DNA from: Mesorhizobium sp. SARCC-RB16n
Lineage (GTDB): Bacteria > Pseudomonadota > Alphaproteobacteria > Rhizobiales > Rhizobiaceae
Direction of reading: 5' to 3'
Assembly: GCF_008520305.1 (NCBI RefSeq)
Contig: NZ_ML703279.1
Location: 1 to 64,000 of the forward strand
DNA: 64,000 nt
Shown here: positions 1 through 8,870 of the stretch, piece by piece
Layout: each line of letters starts with the position of its first letter
Numbering within the stretch: position 1 is the stretch's first letter
The notes under the pieces: generated by a model
The model's input: only the letters and a program-made list of their open reading frames with translations
The model's database searches: none
What the model was told of the DNA's origin: nothing
Program-made: the position numbers and the translations under genes

Positions 1-1
1 G

Positions 2-176
2 CCTTACAGCCCCGACTTTAACCCGATCGAGAATCTCCAAGCTGAAGTCGATCCTCAGGAAAGCCGCCGCACGCAACATCCCCGAGCTTTGGGACGCAAT
101 CGGCGACGCCCTGCCACGCTTCACCGCCGAGGAATGCACAAACTACTTCTGCGCCGCAGGATACGAGCCTGAGTGA
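2..176 (+). pseudogene. IS630-family transposase, C-terminal fragment with frameshift
   Basis: The fragment enters from the left edge. Frame 2 reads PYSPDFNPIENL, the classic IS630/Tc1 DDE motif around the second Asp and final Glu. From about position 39 the reading continues in another frame as KLKSILRKAAARN, running to a TGA at 174-176 with the typical ...CAAGYEPE end. Bases have therefore been lost or gained near position 38, just after the catalytic Glu. The 5' part lies outside the window. It is probably inactive, although a fragment cannot exclude a sequencing error. Confidence 0.75.
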
Positions 177-191
177 TCAGATTCTGCTCTA

Positions 192-1033
192 GGCTCCAAA
201 CCCAATCAGGCTGTTGAATGGTTTAAGTTTTTGTGATTCAAGCTTGAAATCAGCGGAGTTTTGGATCATGGCAGCGGACTTTTGGTTGAGCGATCGGCAG
301 TGGACGGCGATCGAGCCGTTGTTGCCGAAGAACCGTGCCGGAGCACACCGGGTTGATGACCGCCGCGTCATCAGTGGGATTGTGCATGTGCTGAAGGTAG
401 GCTGTCGCTGGCGGGACTGCCCATCCACCTATGGCCCGCCGACCACGATCTACAATCGGTTCCATCGTTGGGCCGGGCGCGGCCTGTGGCAGCGTCTGTT
501 TGCAGCCCTTGTCGAGGTCAGTCCAGGCGACATGCAGATGATCGACAGCACAACGGCCAAGGCGCATCGCTCGGCTGCCGGCGGAAAAGGGGGGCGCAGA
601 CGCAGGCGATCGGCCGCTCGCGTGGCGGCAGAACCACCAAGATCCACGCTGTCGTAGACGGTTTTGGACGCCCACTCGCTTTCGAGATCACACCGGGTCA
701 GTTAGGCGATGTCCGCGCCGCAACAGCCCTGATAGGGTCCCTGCCGCCAGCTCTCTTCCTCGCCGCCGATACTGCTTACGACAGCGACGGTTTGCGCCGG
801 TTTCTCGCCGAAAGAGGCACGGTTCCCGTCATTCCAAACAACCCGACGCGCAAACGCACCCATCCGTTCAATCCGACAGCCTATCGCCAGCGCAACATCA
901 TCGAACGCATGTTCTGCAGACTCAAGGATTGGCGCCGTGTAGCAACTCGATACGACAAACTGGCGACCAACTTCACAGCTGCCGTCCTCATCGCAGCAAT
1001 CATAATCTGGTGGGTCTGATTGAGTCTGGAGCC
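192..1033 (+). mobile_element. IS5-family (IS427-group) insertion sequence, apparently complete
   Basis: Imperfect 18-bp terminal inverted repeats are visible: GGCTCCAAACCCAATCAG at 192-209 and its partner CTGATTGAGTCTGGAGCC at 1016-1033, with 16 of 18 positions matching. A TA dinucleotide flanks both ends (190-191 and 1034-1035), as expected for the 2-bp target duplication of this group. The single transposase gene is read through a -1 frameshift. The right end abuts the target duplication of the IS701-family element, so IS701 landed at the very edge of this older insertion. Confidence 0.85.
268..1019 (+). CDS. IS5-family transposase (two frames joined by -1 frameshift)
   Basis: DDE transposase of the IS5 family, IS427 group; it excises and inserts its own element. 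The first frame starts at ATG 268 ([12 protein letters not shown]) and carries the DUF4096-type N-terminal domain and the first catalytic Asp ([13 protein letters not shown]). The second frame carries [13 protein letters not shown] with the second Asp and the C-terminal Glu in [14 protein letters not shown]. The frames meet at 585-594, where an A4 tract runs into a G6 tract. A slip of -1 there joins them, the arrangement known for IS427-group elements. No stop or damage is seen elsewhere, so a functional fusion product is plausible. Confidence 0.85.
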
Positions 1034-1054
1034 TAACACTACTTTGGCAGATCT

Positions 1055-2371
1055 TTAGCGGAGAGGGTTCTGCGGCAGTGGGGACAACGGATTGGGGGCG
1101 GCTGCGCGAGCGCGGTGAGGATGGCTTGCCTGACGGCGGGTAGGCTCGGTTGGGGCGGCGGGCCAAGGATTCTTTTTTCCCCCTCCCGCTTGTTTGAGAC
1201 GGCGAGATTGCAGGAAAGCGTAGGCGATCATCGTCATCAGCGCGTGCCGGTGCAGGCCCGTCCATGAGCGCCCCTCGAAGTGGTCGAGGCCAAGTTCCTC
1301 CTTGAGCTGCTGATGCGCCTGTTCGCAGACCCAGCGCGCCTTGATGGCGCCTGCGATCTGCTTGAGCGGGGTGTCGGCGGGCAAGTTGGAGAGGTAGTAT
1401 TTGCGCTCGCCGGTCGAGCGGTGCTCGCCGATCACCCAGACCTCCTCGCCGGGCAGATGCTGAGCGCCCATGTCGCGGATGCGCTGGGGTGGGCCATCTG
1501 CAACCCGGACACGGACAGCGGCGAAGCGCGCCGAGAGGCGGCCTTTGGTGCCACGCCGCCAACTGACCGCACGCCATGGGGCTGTCTCCAGCATCGCCTG
1601 CGCGGTCATCGACTTCACATCGGGGATATGCCGCTGGCGCGGACGGCCGCGTCCGGCAAGGGGAAAGATCATTGCCACGTCGGCGGGATAGACCTTCTGC
1701 TTGAACGGGATACCGACGGCCCAGGTAAGGCCGCGCTCGGTGAGCGCCTGCCGGAAGGGGGCGCTCAAGCCATATCCGGCATCGGCGAGCACGCAGCCAA
1801 AGCGTAGGCCGGCTGCGCGAGCCCGGTCGATCTCGGCCAGCGCGATTTCGGGCTTGGTCCTGTAGGCACGATGGTCCGCGGGCACACCGGCACGGTCAAG
1901 CCGGGCGGGATCGGAAGTCCAGCTCTCGGGCAGAAACAGCCGCAGCCCCACCATGACCGGCACTTCGCCAGAGGCCAGCGTCAGCGACACCAGCGTCTGG
2001 CAGTTGGCGTTCTTGCCAAGCGCCGAGGCATATTGCGGCGCGACGCCGACCGAGTGGCGCCCCTTCTTGGGGAGCGCGGTGTCGTCCACGATCAGCCACG
2101 CATCGTTCCCGCCAACTTGTCTGTCGGCCTCTGCAAGTAGCACCTTCTCCAGCGGCGCAGCATCCCACACGCCGCTCGCGATGAAGTGGTGCAACTGGTC
2201 ATAATTGACGCCTGCGTCGCGCGCCGCCATCGGTTGGATGCTCTTGCGATCCCCAAGGCCAATCAGCCCGGCAATATAGGCCGGACACATCCGCGCACGC
2301 GTCTTGTGCCTCAACGCCGAGACGAACGGCTCAAGCCACTGCTCCAGATCGACTTGCCAATCCCTGTTCAT
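1055..2371 (-). CDS. IS701-family transposase
   Basis: 438-residue DDE transposase. The catalytic residues are visible as LIVDDTALPKKG (first Asp), CVLADAGYG (second Asp) and HQQLKEELGLDHFEGRSW (Glu within the helix typical of IS701/IS4-like enzymes). The reading frame could open 10 codons earlier at 2401, but the ATG at 2371 begins MNRDWQVDLEQWL, the usual start of this family. The stop lies within the left terminal inverted repeat, as is common in compact IS elements. The frame is intact, but the element's right end has been moved about 2.5 kb away by a nested insertion, so its own mobility is probably impaired or it now moves a larger unit. Confidence 0.9.
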   Translation of the reverse strand: MNRDWQVDLEQWLEPFVSALRHKTRARMCPAYIAGLIGLGDRKSIQPMAARDAGVNYDQLHHFIASGVWDAAPLEKVLLAEADRQVGGNDAWLIVDDTALPKKGRHSVGVAPQYASALGKNANCQTLVSLTLASGEVPVMVGLRLFLPESWTSDPARLDRAGVPADHRAYRTKPEIALAEIDRARAAGLRFGCVLADAGYGLSAPFRQALTERGLTWAVGIPFKQKVYPADVAMIFPLAGRGRPRQRHIPDVKSMTAQAMLETAPWRAVSWRRGTKGRLSARFAAVRVRVADGPPQRIRDMGAQHLPGEEVWVIGEHRSTGERKYYLSNLPADTPLKQIAGAIKARWVCEQAHQQLKEELGLDHFEGRSWTGLHRHALMTMIAYAFLQSRRLKQAGGGKKNPWPAAPTEPTRRQASHPHRARAAAPNPLSPLPQNPLR

Positions 2372-2783
2372 GGCCGGCCCCTCCAACAGCCGACCTCTCA
2401 TGAATCACGCAAAACCGCTCTTGGGAATCTGGAGGCTTCTGTGAGGTCCGCGGGCACGACGGAGCGAGCCGGCTGATTGTCGGACCTCATTGCAAGCCGG
2501 ATTGAGCGAAGCTGCGGGTCGGTTTGGCGCTATGGGGATTGTAGCCCGGAGGAGCGGTGGGGATTGTCTTCGCCAGGCCGATGAACGGCGTTCGCGGTTC
2601 GACCACAGCGATGGACAGCATGGCGGAAGGCAAAAACGTGATGGCGTGAACCGCCAGACAGGTAGCAGTGGCCTCTACCGCTGGGCTGGCTGCTTGCGGC
2701 TTTGTGCGGTGGGACAAAGGTTTGGGTGCCGGCGCGCATGGCGACGGATGCCGAACCAGATGATGTGAACGCACCCGGCGTGA

Positions 2784-3974
2784 TCATGAAGTGTCATTCC
2801 AGAAGGAGCTCGGCGGCGCTTGTCCGCATCGCCAGGTGGCGAGCGTGACCATCGCCCCTCCGCAGCATGGGCAGCGATGCGTCAACACCAGGCGCTCGGC
2901 GGCGACAACGGCGCTTTCGGCACTCGGTTCGAGATTGTTCTGCAACTGGCTGGCCAGCAGTCGGCGGCACAGGCCGAGCCTGGCGGCGCGATGACCGTTG
3001 GCGAGGAAGCCGTAGTGGCGGATGCGGTGGAAGCCGTCGGGCAGCGTGTGCAGGAGGAAGCGGCGGATGAACTCATGGGCATCGAGCGCCATGACCTTCG
3101 TCCTGGCGCCATGACGATAATCCCGCCAGCGGAACGCGACGCGATCGTCGGCCATGCTGACCAGCCGGGAGTTGGCGATGGCGACGCGATGGGTGTAGCG
3201 GCCGAGATAGGCCAGCACCTGTTGCGGCCCGCCGAAGGGCGGCTTGGCATAGACGACCCATTCGAGGCGACGGACTTCAGCGAGCAAGCGGGCGAAGGCA
3301 TCGGGCTTTGCCAGGTGGGCGAGATCGCCGAAGAAGCCCAGCCGGCCCGCATCATGGGCCACTCGCAGTTCCTCCAGGAAGCGGCGGCGAAACAGGCGCG
3401 ACAGCACGCGCACGGGCAAAAAGAAGCCCGGCCTGCACGAGATCCAGCGTGTGCCGTCGGGCGAGACGCCACCGCCCGGCACGATGCAATGCAGGTGGGG
3501 ATGGTAGGTGAGAGTTTGGCCCCAACTGTGCAGCACCACGATGAGGCCGATCTCGGCGCCCAGATGCCTGCGATCGGCGGCGATCGTGCGCAGCGTCTCG
3601 GCCGCCGCCTTGAACAGGATCGTGTAGACTGCTGTCTTGTTCTGGAAGGCGATCGCGGCGACCTCGGCCGGCAGCGTGAACACGACGTGGAAGTAGGGCA
3701 CCGGCAGGAGTTCGGCCTCGCGTGCGGCGAGCCAGTCGCGGCAGGCCTGTCCCTGGCATTTGGGGCAATGCCGGTTGCGGCAGGAATTGTAGGCCACGCG
3801 GATCGCCCCACACGATCGGCAACCCTCGACATGGCCGCCAAGCTCGGCGGTCCGGCACAGTTCGATGGCGCTCATCACACGCCGCTCGACTCGTCCGAGA
3901 TGGCCGTCATGAACCTGCCTATACTCTTCGCCGTGGCGGCGGAAGATATCCGCCACCTCCAGTCCCACCGACAT
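2784..3974 (-). CDS. IS91-family (HUH, Y1-type) transposase
   Basis: 396-residue rolling-circle transposase. An N-terminal zinc-binding segment is visible (CRSCGAI ... CRNRHCPKCQGQ, residues about 50-75). The metal-binding HUH motif appears as HPHLHCIVPGGG near residue 165, and the nucleophile region as YLGRYTHRVAIAN near residue 260. A second Cys-rich knuckle (HRCPCCGG) lies near the C-terminus. Length and order match the Y1 transposases of IS91-like elements that travel with a tyrosine recombinase. The frame is intact. It is transcribed after the recombinase gene in the same direction. Confidence 0.9.
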   Translation of the reverse strand: MSVGLEVADIFRRHGEEYRQVHDGHLGRVERRVMSAIELCRTAELGGHVEGCRSCGAIRVAYNSCRNRHCPKCQGQACRDWLAAREAELLPVPYFHVVFTLPAEVAAIAFQNKTAVYTILFKAAAETLRTIAADRRHLGAEIGLIVVLHSWGQTLTYHPHLHCIVPGGGVSPDGTRWISCRPGFFLPVRVLSRLFRRRFLEELRVAHDAGRLGFFGDLAHLAKPDAFARLLAEVRRLEWVVYAKPPFGGPQQVLAYLGRYTHRVAIANSRLVSMADDRVAFRWRDYRHGARTKVMALDAHEFIRRFLLHTLPDGFHRIRHYGFLANGHRAARLGLCRRLLASQLQNNLEPSAESAVVAAERLVLTHRCPCCGGAMVTLATWRCGQAPPSSFWNDTS

Positions 3975-3986
3975 TGGCGGGGCCGG

Positions 3987-4848
3987 TCAGCCCGGCGGCA
4001 CGACCTCGATGTTCAGCCGGTCGAGCGGGCTTGTCGTGCGCCGGATGAGGCCGTTCGAGACCTTGGTGTAGCGCGCCGTGCTCGACAGGTTGTTGTGGCC
4101 GAGCAGAACCTGGATGATGCGGATGTCGGTGCCGTTCTCCAGAAGATGCGTGGCGAAGCTGTGCCTGAGCGTGTGGACCGTCACCCGCTTGTCGATGCCG
4201 GCGGCCGCACGCGCCGAGCGACAGGCCGAATACAACACCTGCACATCGATAGGGCGATCGGCGCCGCGCCCGGGAAACAACCAGCCCTGCGGCTTCGCCA
4301 GCCGCCAGTAGACCCGCAGGATGCGCAGAAGCTGCGCCGACAGCATCACGGTGCGGTCCTTGCCGCCCTTGCCGTGCTCGACCCGAATGACGCCGCGCTC
4401 GCTATCAATGTCGCCGACCTTTAGGCCGACGGTCTCCGAGGCTCGAAGACCTGCTGCGTAGGCTGTCGTCAGCGCCGTGCGCGTCTTCAGGCTCGGGACC
4501 GCTTCCAGGAACCGGACCACCTCGTCGGCGCTCAACACCACTGGCAGCGTGCGTGGCGAGCGGGCGTAGGCAATGCGCTCAGGGATCTCGGCATGGCCCA
4601 GCGTCACGCCGTAGAAGAACCGCAGTGCGCACACCGTCTGGTTCAGCGCCGGTCCACGAGATCCCGGTCGAGACCAGATGCACCTGGAAGGCGCGCACCT
4701 CCTCAAGGCCAAGGCGGTCAGGGGATCGGCCGAAATGGCGGGAAAACTTCGCCACCGCGTGCACGTATGATCGTTGCGTGGCCGGCGACAGATTGCGGAT
4801 CGTCATGTCTTCGATCATGCGCCGGCGAAGAGGGCTCAACTCGGCCAT
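3987..4848 (-). pseudogene. Tyrosine recombinase/integrase of the IS91-type unit, frameshifted
   Basis: The N-terminal SAM-like core-binding domain begins at ATG 4848 (MAELSPLRRRMIEDMTIRNL). The catalytic domain continues in another frame from about 4660 (PALNQTVCALRFFYG) to the stop at 3987. One extra base near 4657-4660, between GISW and PALNQ, breaks the frame. All catalytic signatures survive downstream: Arg in GLRASE, HTLRHSFATHLLE (HxxR), LLGHNN and the nucleophile in TARYTKVS. Joined, the protein would be about 287 residues, normal for the family. Inactive as read, unless the extra base is a sequencing error. Confidence 0.8.
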
Positions 4849-5048
4849 CTCAGTGCTCCTGTTCCAAGATTGCGCTTCAACAGCCGCAATCCTTCAAAAC
4901 AGAAGCCTCACCTGCAAACCGACCCGCCAAATGCCGCGTCAGCGGCTTCGTTCAATCCTCAAAACGCTCCCAGAACTAAAAATCTGCCAAAGTAGTGCTA
5001 ATCCACGTAAAATGTACGACGGCGAATCGCCGAGCTTTCTCAGTAGGT

Positions 5049-6452
5049 TTAGATTTTCTCGGAATCCCGAACGAGATCATCCATCACCGAGCGGACGGCG
5101 CTTTCAGCGATCGCGACGATCTCTTCCACTTCCGCCTTCGTGGTGATAAGCGGCGGAGAAAAACCCAAGATGTCCCCGTGCGGCATGGCACGAGCGATGA
5201 GCCCGCGGTCGCGGGCCGCCTTGGAGATGCGCGCTCCAACCTTAAGCGTTGGATCGAAACGCTTTCGGTTGTCGCGATCGGCCACGAACTCGATTGCGCC
5301 CATAAGGCCTACTCCGCGCACTTCGCCGACGATCGCCAACTGCGCAAATTTTTCCTTCAACTGCGCCTGGAAGAATGCACCGACATCGCGAGCATTCCCA
5401 GGAAGGTCTTCCTTCTCGACGATGTCGAGGACGGCGTTAGCCGCGGCGGCTCCTATCGGATGACCTGAGTAGGTGTAGCCGTGGGAGAATGCGCCTACCT
5501 TGTCAGCCCCCTCCTCCAAGACCTTGTAGACCTTCTCGCCGACGATTGCCGCCGAGAGCGGAAAATATGCAGACGTCAGTCCCTTCGCGATTGTGATGAG
5601 GTCGGGCTCGATGCCGTAATGCTGTGATCCGAACATGGAGCCTGTGCGGCCGAAACCAGTAATGACTTCATCGGCGATGAGGAGAACATCATGCTTCTTA
5701 AGCACGGCTTGGACCGCTTCCCAGTAGCCGTCCGGCGGAGGCGTGATGCCACCGGTGCCGAGAACCGGCTCGCCGATGAAGGCGCCGACATTATCGGGGC
5801 CGAGGCGTTCGATCAGTTGATCGAGCTCCCCGGCGCGCCGCACCGAAAACTCGCCCTCGGTTTCGCCGGGATGCGCACCCCAGTAGTGATGCGGGACACC
5901 GGTGTGAATGATCTGCGGGAGCGGTAGGTCCATGTGGTCATGATAAAAGCTCATGCCAGTCATCGAGCCGGACACAACGCTGCATCCGTGATACCCGCGC
6001 TCACGCGAGATGATCTTCTTTTTGTTCGGCTTGCCACGCAGGTTGTTATAATACCAGACGAGCTTGGCTTGGGTTTCGTTCGCATCCGAGCCGGACATGC
6101 CATAGAAGACCTTGCTCATTCTGCCGGGTGCCATCCTGACTAGGCGATCGGAAAGCACCGCCAGCTCGTCGGTCGTGTGCGCCGCGTAGGTGTGATAATA
6201 GGCGAGACGATAAGCCTGCCGCGAGATCGCTTCGGCAACTTCGGTACGGCCGTAGCCGACGTTGACACAATAGAGACCAGCGAACGCGTCGATGAATTGA
6301 TTGCCTTCGGCATCCTGGATGCGAATGCCCTTGCCGGTCTCGACGATGGTCGGATCGCCAAGCTTGCCGGTTGCAAAGTCCTTGAGCTGCGTGAAAGGAT
6401 GCAAGACAGAGTTTCTATCCTTTTCGCTAATTTCTTTGATGTTGCTTGTCAT
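5049..6452 (-). CDS. doeD: Class III aminotransferase, probable diaminobutyrate transaminase of ectoine breakdown
   Basis: PLP-dependent omega-aminotransferase of 467 residues. Asp261 (IADEVITGFGRTG) and the Schiff-base Lys290 (TIAKGLTSAYFPLS) are visible, as is the cofactor-binding YHGCS region near 154. The ATG at 6452 is chosen because a GAAAGGA ribosome site precedes it and the N-terminus then fits the family. It follows the semialdehyde dehydrogenase by 13 bp, so the two form an operon. In ectoine-degrading Sinorhizobium and Halomonas the homologous pair (atf/doeD and ssd/doeC) turns diaminobutyrate into aspartate via aspartate semialdehyde. The neighbouring ehu/eut genes support that role; a GABA or beta-alanine aminotransferase cannot be excluded by sequence alone. 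Confidence 0.75.
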   Translation of the reverse strand: MTSNIKEISEKDRNSVLHPFTQLKDFATGKLGDPTIVETGKGIRIQDAEGNQFIDAFAGLYCVNVGYGRTEVAEAISRQAYRLAYYHTYAAHTTDELAVLSDRLVRMAPGRMSKVFYGMSGSDANETQAKLVWYYNNLRGKPNKKKIISRERGYHGCSVVSGSMTGMSFYHDHMDLPLPQIIHTGVPHHYWGAHPGETEGEFSVRRAGELDQLIERLGPDNVGAFIGEPVLGTGGITPPPDGYWEAVQAVLKKHDVLLIADEVITGFGRTGSMFGSQHYGIEPDLITIAKGLTSAYFPLSAAIVGEKVYKVLEEGADKVGAFSHGYTYSGHPIGAAAANAVLDIVEKEDLPGNARDVGAFFQAQLKEKFAQLAIVGEVRGVGLMGAIEFVADRDNRKRFDPTLKVGARISKAARDRGLIARAMPHGDILGFSPPLITTKAEVEEIVAIAESAVRSVMDDLVRDSEKI

Positions 6453-6465
6453 CTGGGCGTTCCTT

Positions 6466-7947
6466 TCAAGCAGCGACATTTCCAAAGCAGATGTATTTGG
6501 ACTCCAGATATTCGGCCAAGCCGTGCCTTGAGCCCTCACGGCCGAGGCCGGACTGTTTCCATCCACCGAAGGGAATGGGCGCGCCTGTGAATTTTGGAGT
6601 GTTGACCGCGACCATGCCATATTCGAGTCCATCAGTAAGCCGCATGGCGCGGTTCAAATCTTTGGTGTAGAGATAGGCCGCAAGGCCCATTTCAGACTTG
6701 TTGGCTCGCGCGAGTACTTCAGTCTCGGTGTCGAATGGCAAAATTGCCGCAACCGGGCCAAAAGTCTCTTCTTTGGCGACCAGCATGTCGTCGGTTACAT
6801 CGGCCAGGACTGTTGGCGTGACGAAGTTGCGGCCAAGGGGGCTATCCTGACCGCCAGCGACAATGCGGGCACCAGCCGAGAGGGCCTGCGCGATCTGCTG
6901 GCGGCATTTTTCGGCCACCGAGGACCGGGTCATCGGACCGATGTCCGTGCCTTCTGCCAGCCCATGACCGACTTTAAGCTTGTTGGTCGCTTCCGCAAAG
7001 GCGTCGAGGAACTGATTATAGCAGCCGCGCTGTACATAAATCCGGTTGGCAGCCAGGCAATCCTGTCCTGATGTTGCAAACTTGGCGCCAATGCAGCCGA
7101 TCACGGCAGTGTTCAAATCAGCATCGTCGAACAGCAGGAAGGGCGCATGCCCCCCGAGTTCCATGGACACCTTTTTGATGGTCTTCGAGGACTGCTCCAG
7201 CAGTATTCGACCGACCTCTGTGGAGCCCGTAAACGAGAAGGCGCGCACATCGGTATGCTCCAGCAACCGCTTGGCAAGCGGCGGAGCCTCTCCAGTGATT
7301 ACCTGAAACACACCAGCTGGGATGCCAACCTGATCGGCAAGACGCGCCAAGGCCAACGCGGAAAGTGGCGTTTCGGGGGCCGGCTTGACGATCATGGTGC
7401 AGCCTGCAGCAAGAGCTGCACCGGCCTTGCGTGTAATCATTGCGGACGGGAAGTTCCACGGCGTTATTGCCACAGTCACGCCAACCGGCTGCATCTGGAC
7501 CGCCAACCTGGCGCTACTCAAATGACTGGGAATTGTCTCGCCATAGGCCCGCTCACCCTCGGCAGCAAACCAGTCCAGAAAGCTCGCCGCATATTCGATT
7601 TCGCCAAGAGCCTCCTTCAGAGGCTTTCCTTGCTCCAACGTCATAATGACGGAGAGATCGTCAGCATTCTCCCGCATCGCGGCGGCCCACCGACGCAGGA
7701 AGACACCGCGCTCTCTGGGCAGGAGCTCACGCCAAGTTTCTAACGCGCGGCTTGCATTCTCCACAGCTCCATCAACTTCGGCGTCGCCACAGGCTGCGAC
7801 TTTGGCAATCAACTCGCCGGTCGCGGGATCCTCTACAGACAGCGTGGCGGCTTTAGAGACCCATGCTCCGTTAAGGTACGCACGATTTTCCAATAGTTCG
7901 GGCCGGCTCAGCGCCTGTACTACGGAATACGCCGCACGGTTCATCAA
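6466..7947 (-). CDS. doeC: NAD(P)-dependent semialdehyde dehydrogenase (succinate/aspartate semialdehyde type)
   Basis: 493-residue aldehyde dehydrogenase of the succinate-semialdehyde (GabD) class. Visible features are ITPWNFPSAM near 161-170, cofactor-binding Lys188 (IVKPAPETP), FTGSTEVG near 239, catalytic Glu263 (SMELGGHAPF) and nucleophile Cys297 (SGQDCLAANR). Full length, no lesions. It is the first gene of a two-gene operon with the aminotransferase and is divergent from the AsnC regulator. The same trio accompanies ehu/eut genes in S. meliloti, where the dehydrogenase is proposed to oxidise aspartate semialdehyde. The alternative is an ordinary GABA-shunt GabD. Confidence 0.78.
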   Translation of the reverse strand: MMNRAAYSVVQALSRPELLENRAYLNGAWVSKAATLSVEDPATGELIAKVAACGDAEVDGAVENASRALETWRELLPRERGVFLRRWAAAMRENADDLSVIMTLEQGKPLKEALGEIEYAASFLDWFAAEGERAYGETIPSHLSSARLAVQMQPVGVTVAITPWNFPSAMITRKAGAALAAGCTMIVKPAPETPLSALALARLADQVGIPAGVFQVITGEAPPLAKRLLEHTDVRAFSFTGSTEVGRILLEQSSKTIKKVSMELGGHAPFLLFDDADLNTAVIGCIGAKFATSGQDCLAANRIYVQRGCYNQFLDAFAEATNKLKVGHGLAEGTDIGPMTRSSVAEKCRQQIAQALSAGARIVAGGQDSPLGRNFVTPTVLADVTDDMLVAKEETFGPVAAILPFDTETEVLARANKSEMGLAAYLYTKDLNRAMRLTDGLEYGMVAVNTPKFTGAPIPFGGWKQSGLGREGSRHGLAEYLESKYICFGNVAA

Positions 7948-7997
7948 CTTACCCTCAGGTGATTTGGAACCCGAGCCTAGACGGCGCGGCGAGCAGA

Positions 7998-8026
7998 TTG
8001 ACAGCTTATAGGTGGGTCTTTATGCA
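7998..8026 (+). promoter_or_regulatory. Sigma-70-type promoter candidate for the asnC-type regulator
   Basis: A perfect -35 hexamer TTGACA (7998-8003) is followed by a 17-bp spacer and TATGCA (8021-8026), a weak -10. It lies about 40 bp upstream of the regulator ATG and inside the 119-bp divergent region, where the AsnC-type protein would be expected to bind to control both directions. Seen by eye only; no transcript start is known. Confidence 0.4.
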
Positions 8027-8066
8027 GCATACCTGCAAAATAGCTTGCCAGCCGCAGGAATTGATT

Positions 8067-8531
8067 ATGGATCTGGATCGTGCAGACGCGGCGCTCCTTG
8101 ACGCCGTTCAGAAAAATAATCGCCTGACCTCTGAGGAACTTGCGGAAAAGGTCGGCTTATCGCCGACAGCGTGTCAGCGACGGCTAAAGCGTCTTCGGGC
8201 CGAGGGCGTGATCGAAGCGGATGTCTCAATCATCTCTCCGAAGGCTGTGGGACGTCCAGTGACGATGATCGTTCTGGTGTCGCTCGAGAGGGAACGGGCG
8301 GACATAGTCGACCGGTTCAAGACGTCCATACGCAATACCCGGGAGGTGATGATTGGTTACTACGTCACGGGGGACGCAGACTTTATGTTGGTTGTCACAG
8401 CCAAGGATATGGAAGAATACGAGCAATTTACCCGGCGTTTCTTTTACGAGAATCATGATATTAAGGGGTTTAAGACGATGGTGGTTATGGATAGGGTCAA
8501 GGCAAGCTTATCAGTACCGATCGAATGGTAA
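8067..8531 (+). CDS. doeX: Lrp/AsnC-family regulator (DoeX/AsnC type)
   Basis: 154-residue Lrp/AsnC transcription factor. An N-terminal winged helix (LTSEELAEKVGLSPTACQRR, residues about 20-39) precedes an alpha-beta RAM effector domain with the typical GDADFMLVVT strand (about 105-114). The ATG at 8067 is preferred over an upstream start at 7959 because AGGAA lies 7 bases before it and the protein then begins MDLDRADAALLDAV, normal for the family. It is divergent from the dehydrogenase/aminotransferase operon and precedes the Ehu importer. AsnC-type regulators accompany ectoine catabolic genes in Sinorhizobium and Halomonas, where a diaminobutyrate derivative is reported as inducer. Control of both flanking units is inferred. 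Confidence 0.8.
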   Translation: MDLDRADAALLDAVQKNNRLTSEELAEKVGLSPTACQRRLKRLRAEGVIEADVSIISPKAVGRPVTMIVLVSLERERADIVDRFKTSIRNTREVMIGYYVTGDADFMLVVTAKDMEEYEQFTRRFFYENHDIKGFKTMVVMDRVKASLSVPIEW

Positions 8532-8870
8532 ATCTGAAAGTTATTGAACTTAGTCACTTTCAGCATCTTGGACGTTTGTATTTCTCCCGGATAACGGGAG
8601 ACTTCGACGCGCCAAGGTTGCGCAAGCTGCGCCTGCAAGTCGCCCGCCAGAGCTTCGACGACGGCCTACACACGTTTTTCCCATGCAGAACTCTGGTTGA
8701 GGAACCCGCTCGCGTTTGATCAATGCGGTGATAATCCTGCGTTCATTCGACGAATTTTGCCCGAATCCTGCGTTCTGGAACTTAAAATGCAGAAAGCTGC
8801 TGCCTCAGCGGATGTACCTTATCGTTGGCGGCAACCTAAGTGGCCGCGGCCAAAGCAAAGGGGAACCGAG
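8532..8870 (+). other. Leader region between the regulator and ehuB, no gene seen
   Basis: 339 bp without a credible reading frame. An inverted arrangement at about 8613-8633 (GCGCAAGCTGCGC-like) could form a small hairpin. The end of the stretch carries AAGGGGA, the ribosome site of ehuB. A promoter for the importer operon is expected here, but none stands out. Confidence 0.4.

Larger units (their letters stand above)
2402..4860 (-). mobile_element. IS91-type unit: Y1 transposase plus tyrosine recombinase (approximate limits)
   Basis: An HUH/Y1 transposase and a tyrosine recombinase lie head to tail, 12 bp apart, a pairing known in a subset of IS91-family elements (for example the ISShfr9 type). 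IS91 elements lack terminal inverted repeats, so the ends cannot be read with certainty. The outer limits given are where IS701-like coding stops (2402) and just upstream of the recombinase ATG (4848). Stretch 2402-2783 carries no recognisable gene and probably includes the element's terminal region. The recombinase is frameshifted. Confidence 0.6.
1037..4997 (-). mobile_element. IS701-family element, split by an IS91-type insertion
   Basis: The sequence CACTACTTTGGCAGAT followed by YTTTAG at 1037-1058 recurs inverted at 4976-4997 with one mismatch over 22 bases. CTAA lies directly outside both ends (1033-1036 and 4998-5001). CTAA fits the YTAR 4-bp target duplication known for IS701. The IS701 transposase occupies only 1055-2371; the remaining 2.6 kb carries the IS91 transposase and recombinase. 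The simplest reading is that the IS91-type unit inserted between the IS701 transposase start and its right terminal repeat. The outer ends are well supported; the inner junctions are not defined. Confidence 0.8.

Noticed and set aside
2820-4424. 534-codon plus-strand open frame
   Set aside because: It lies antisense to the IS91 transposase and recombinase; the GC-rich third positions of those genes create it. The translation has no recognisable domain.
6466-7947. Plain GABA-shunt gabD/gabT operon
   Set aside because: The sequence class allows it, but the AsnC, Ehu and Eut neighbours favour ectoine breakdown; kept as the stated alternative.
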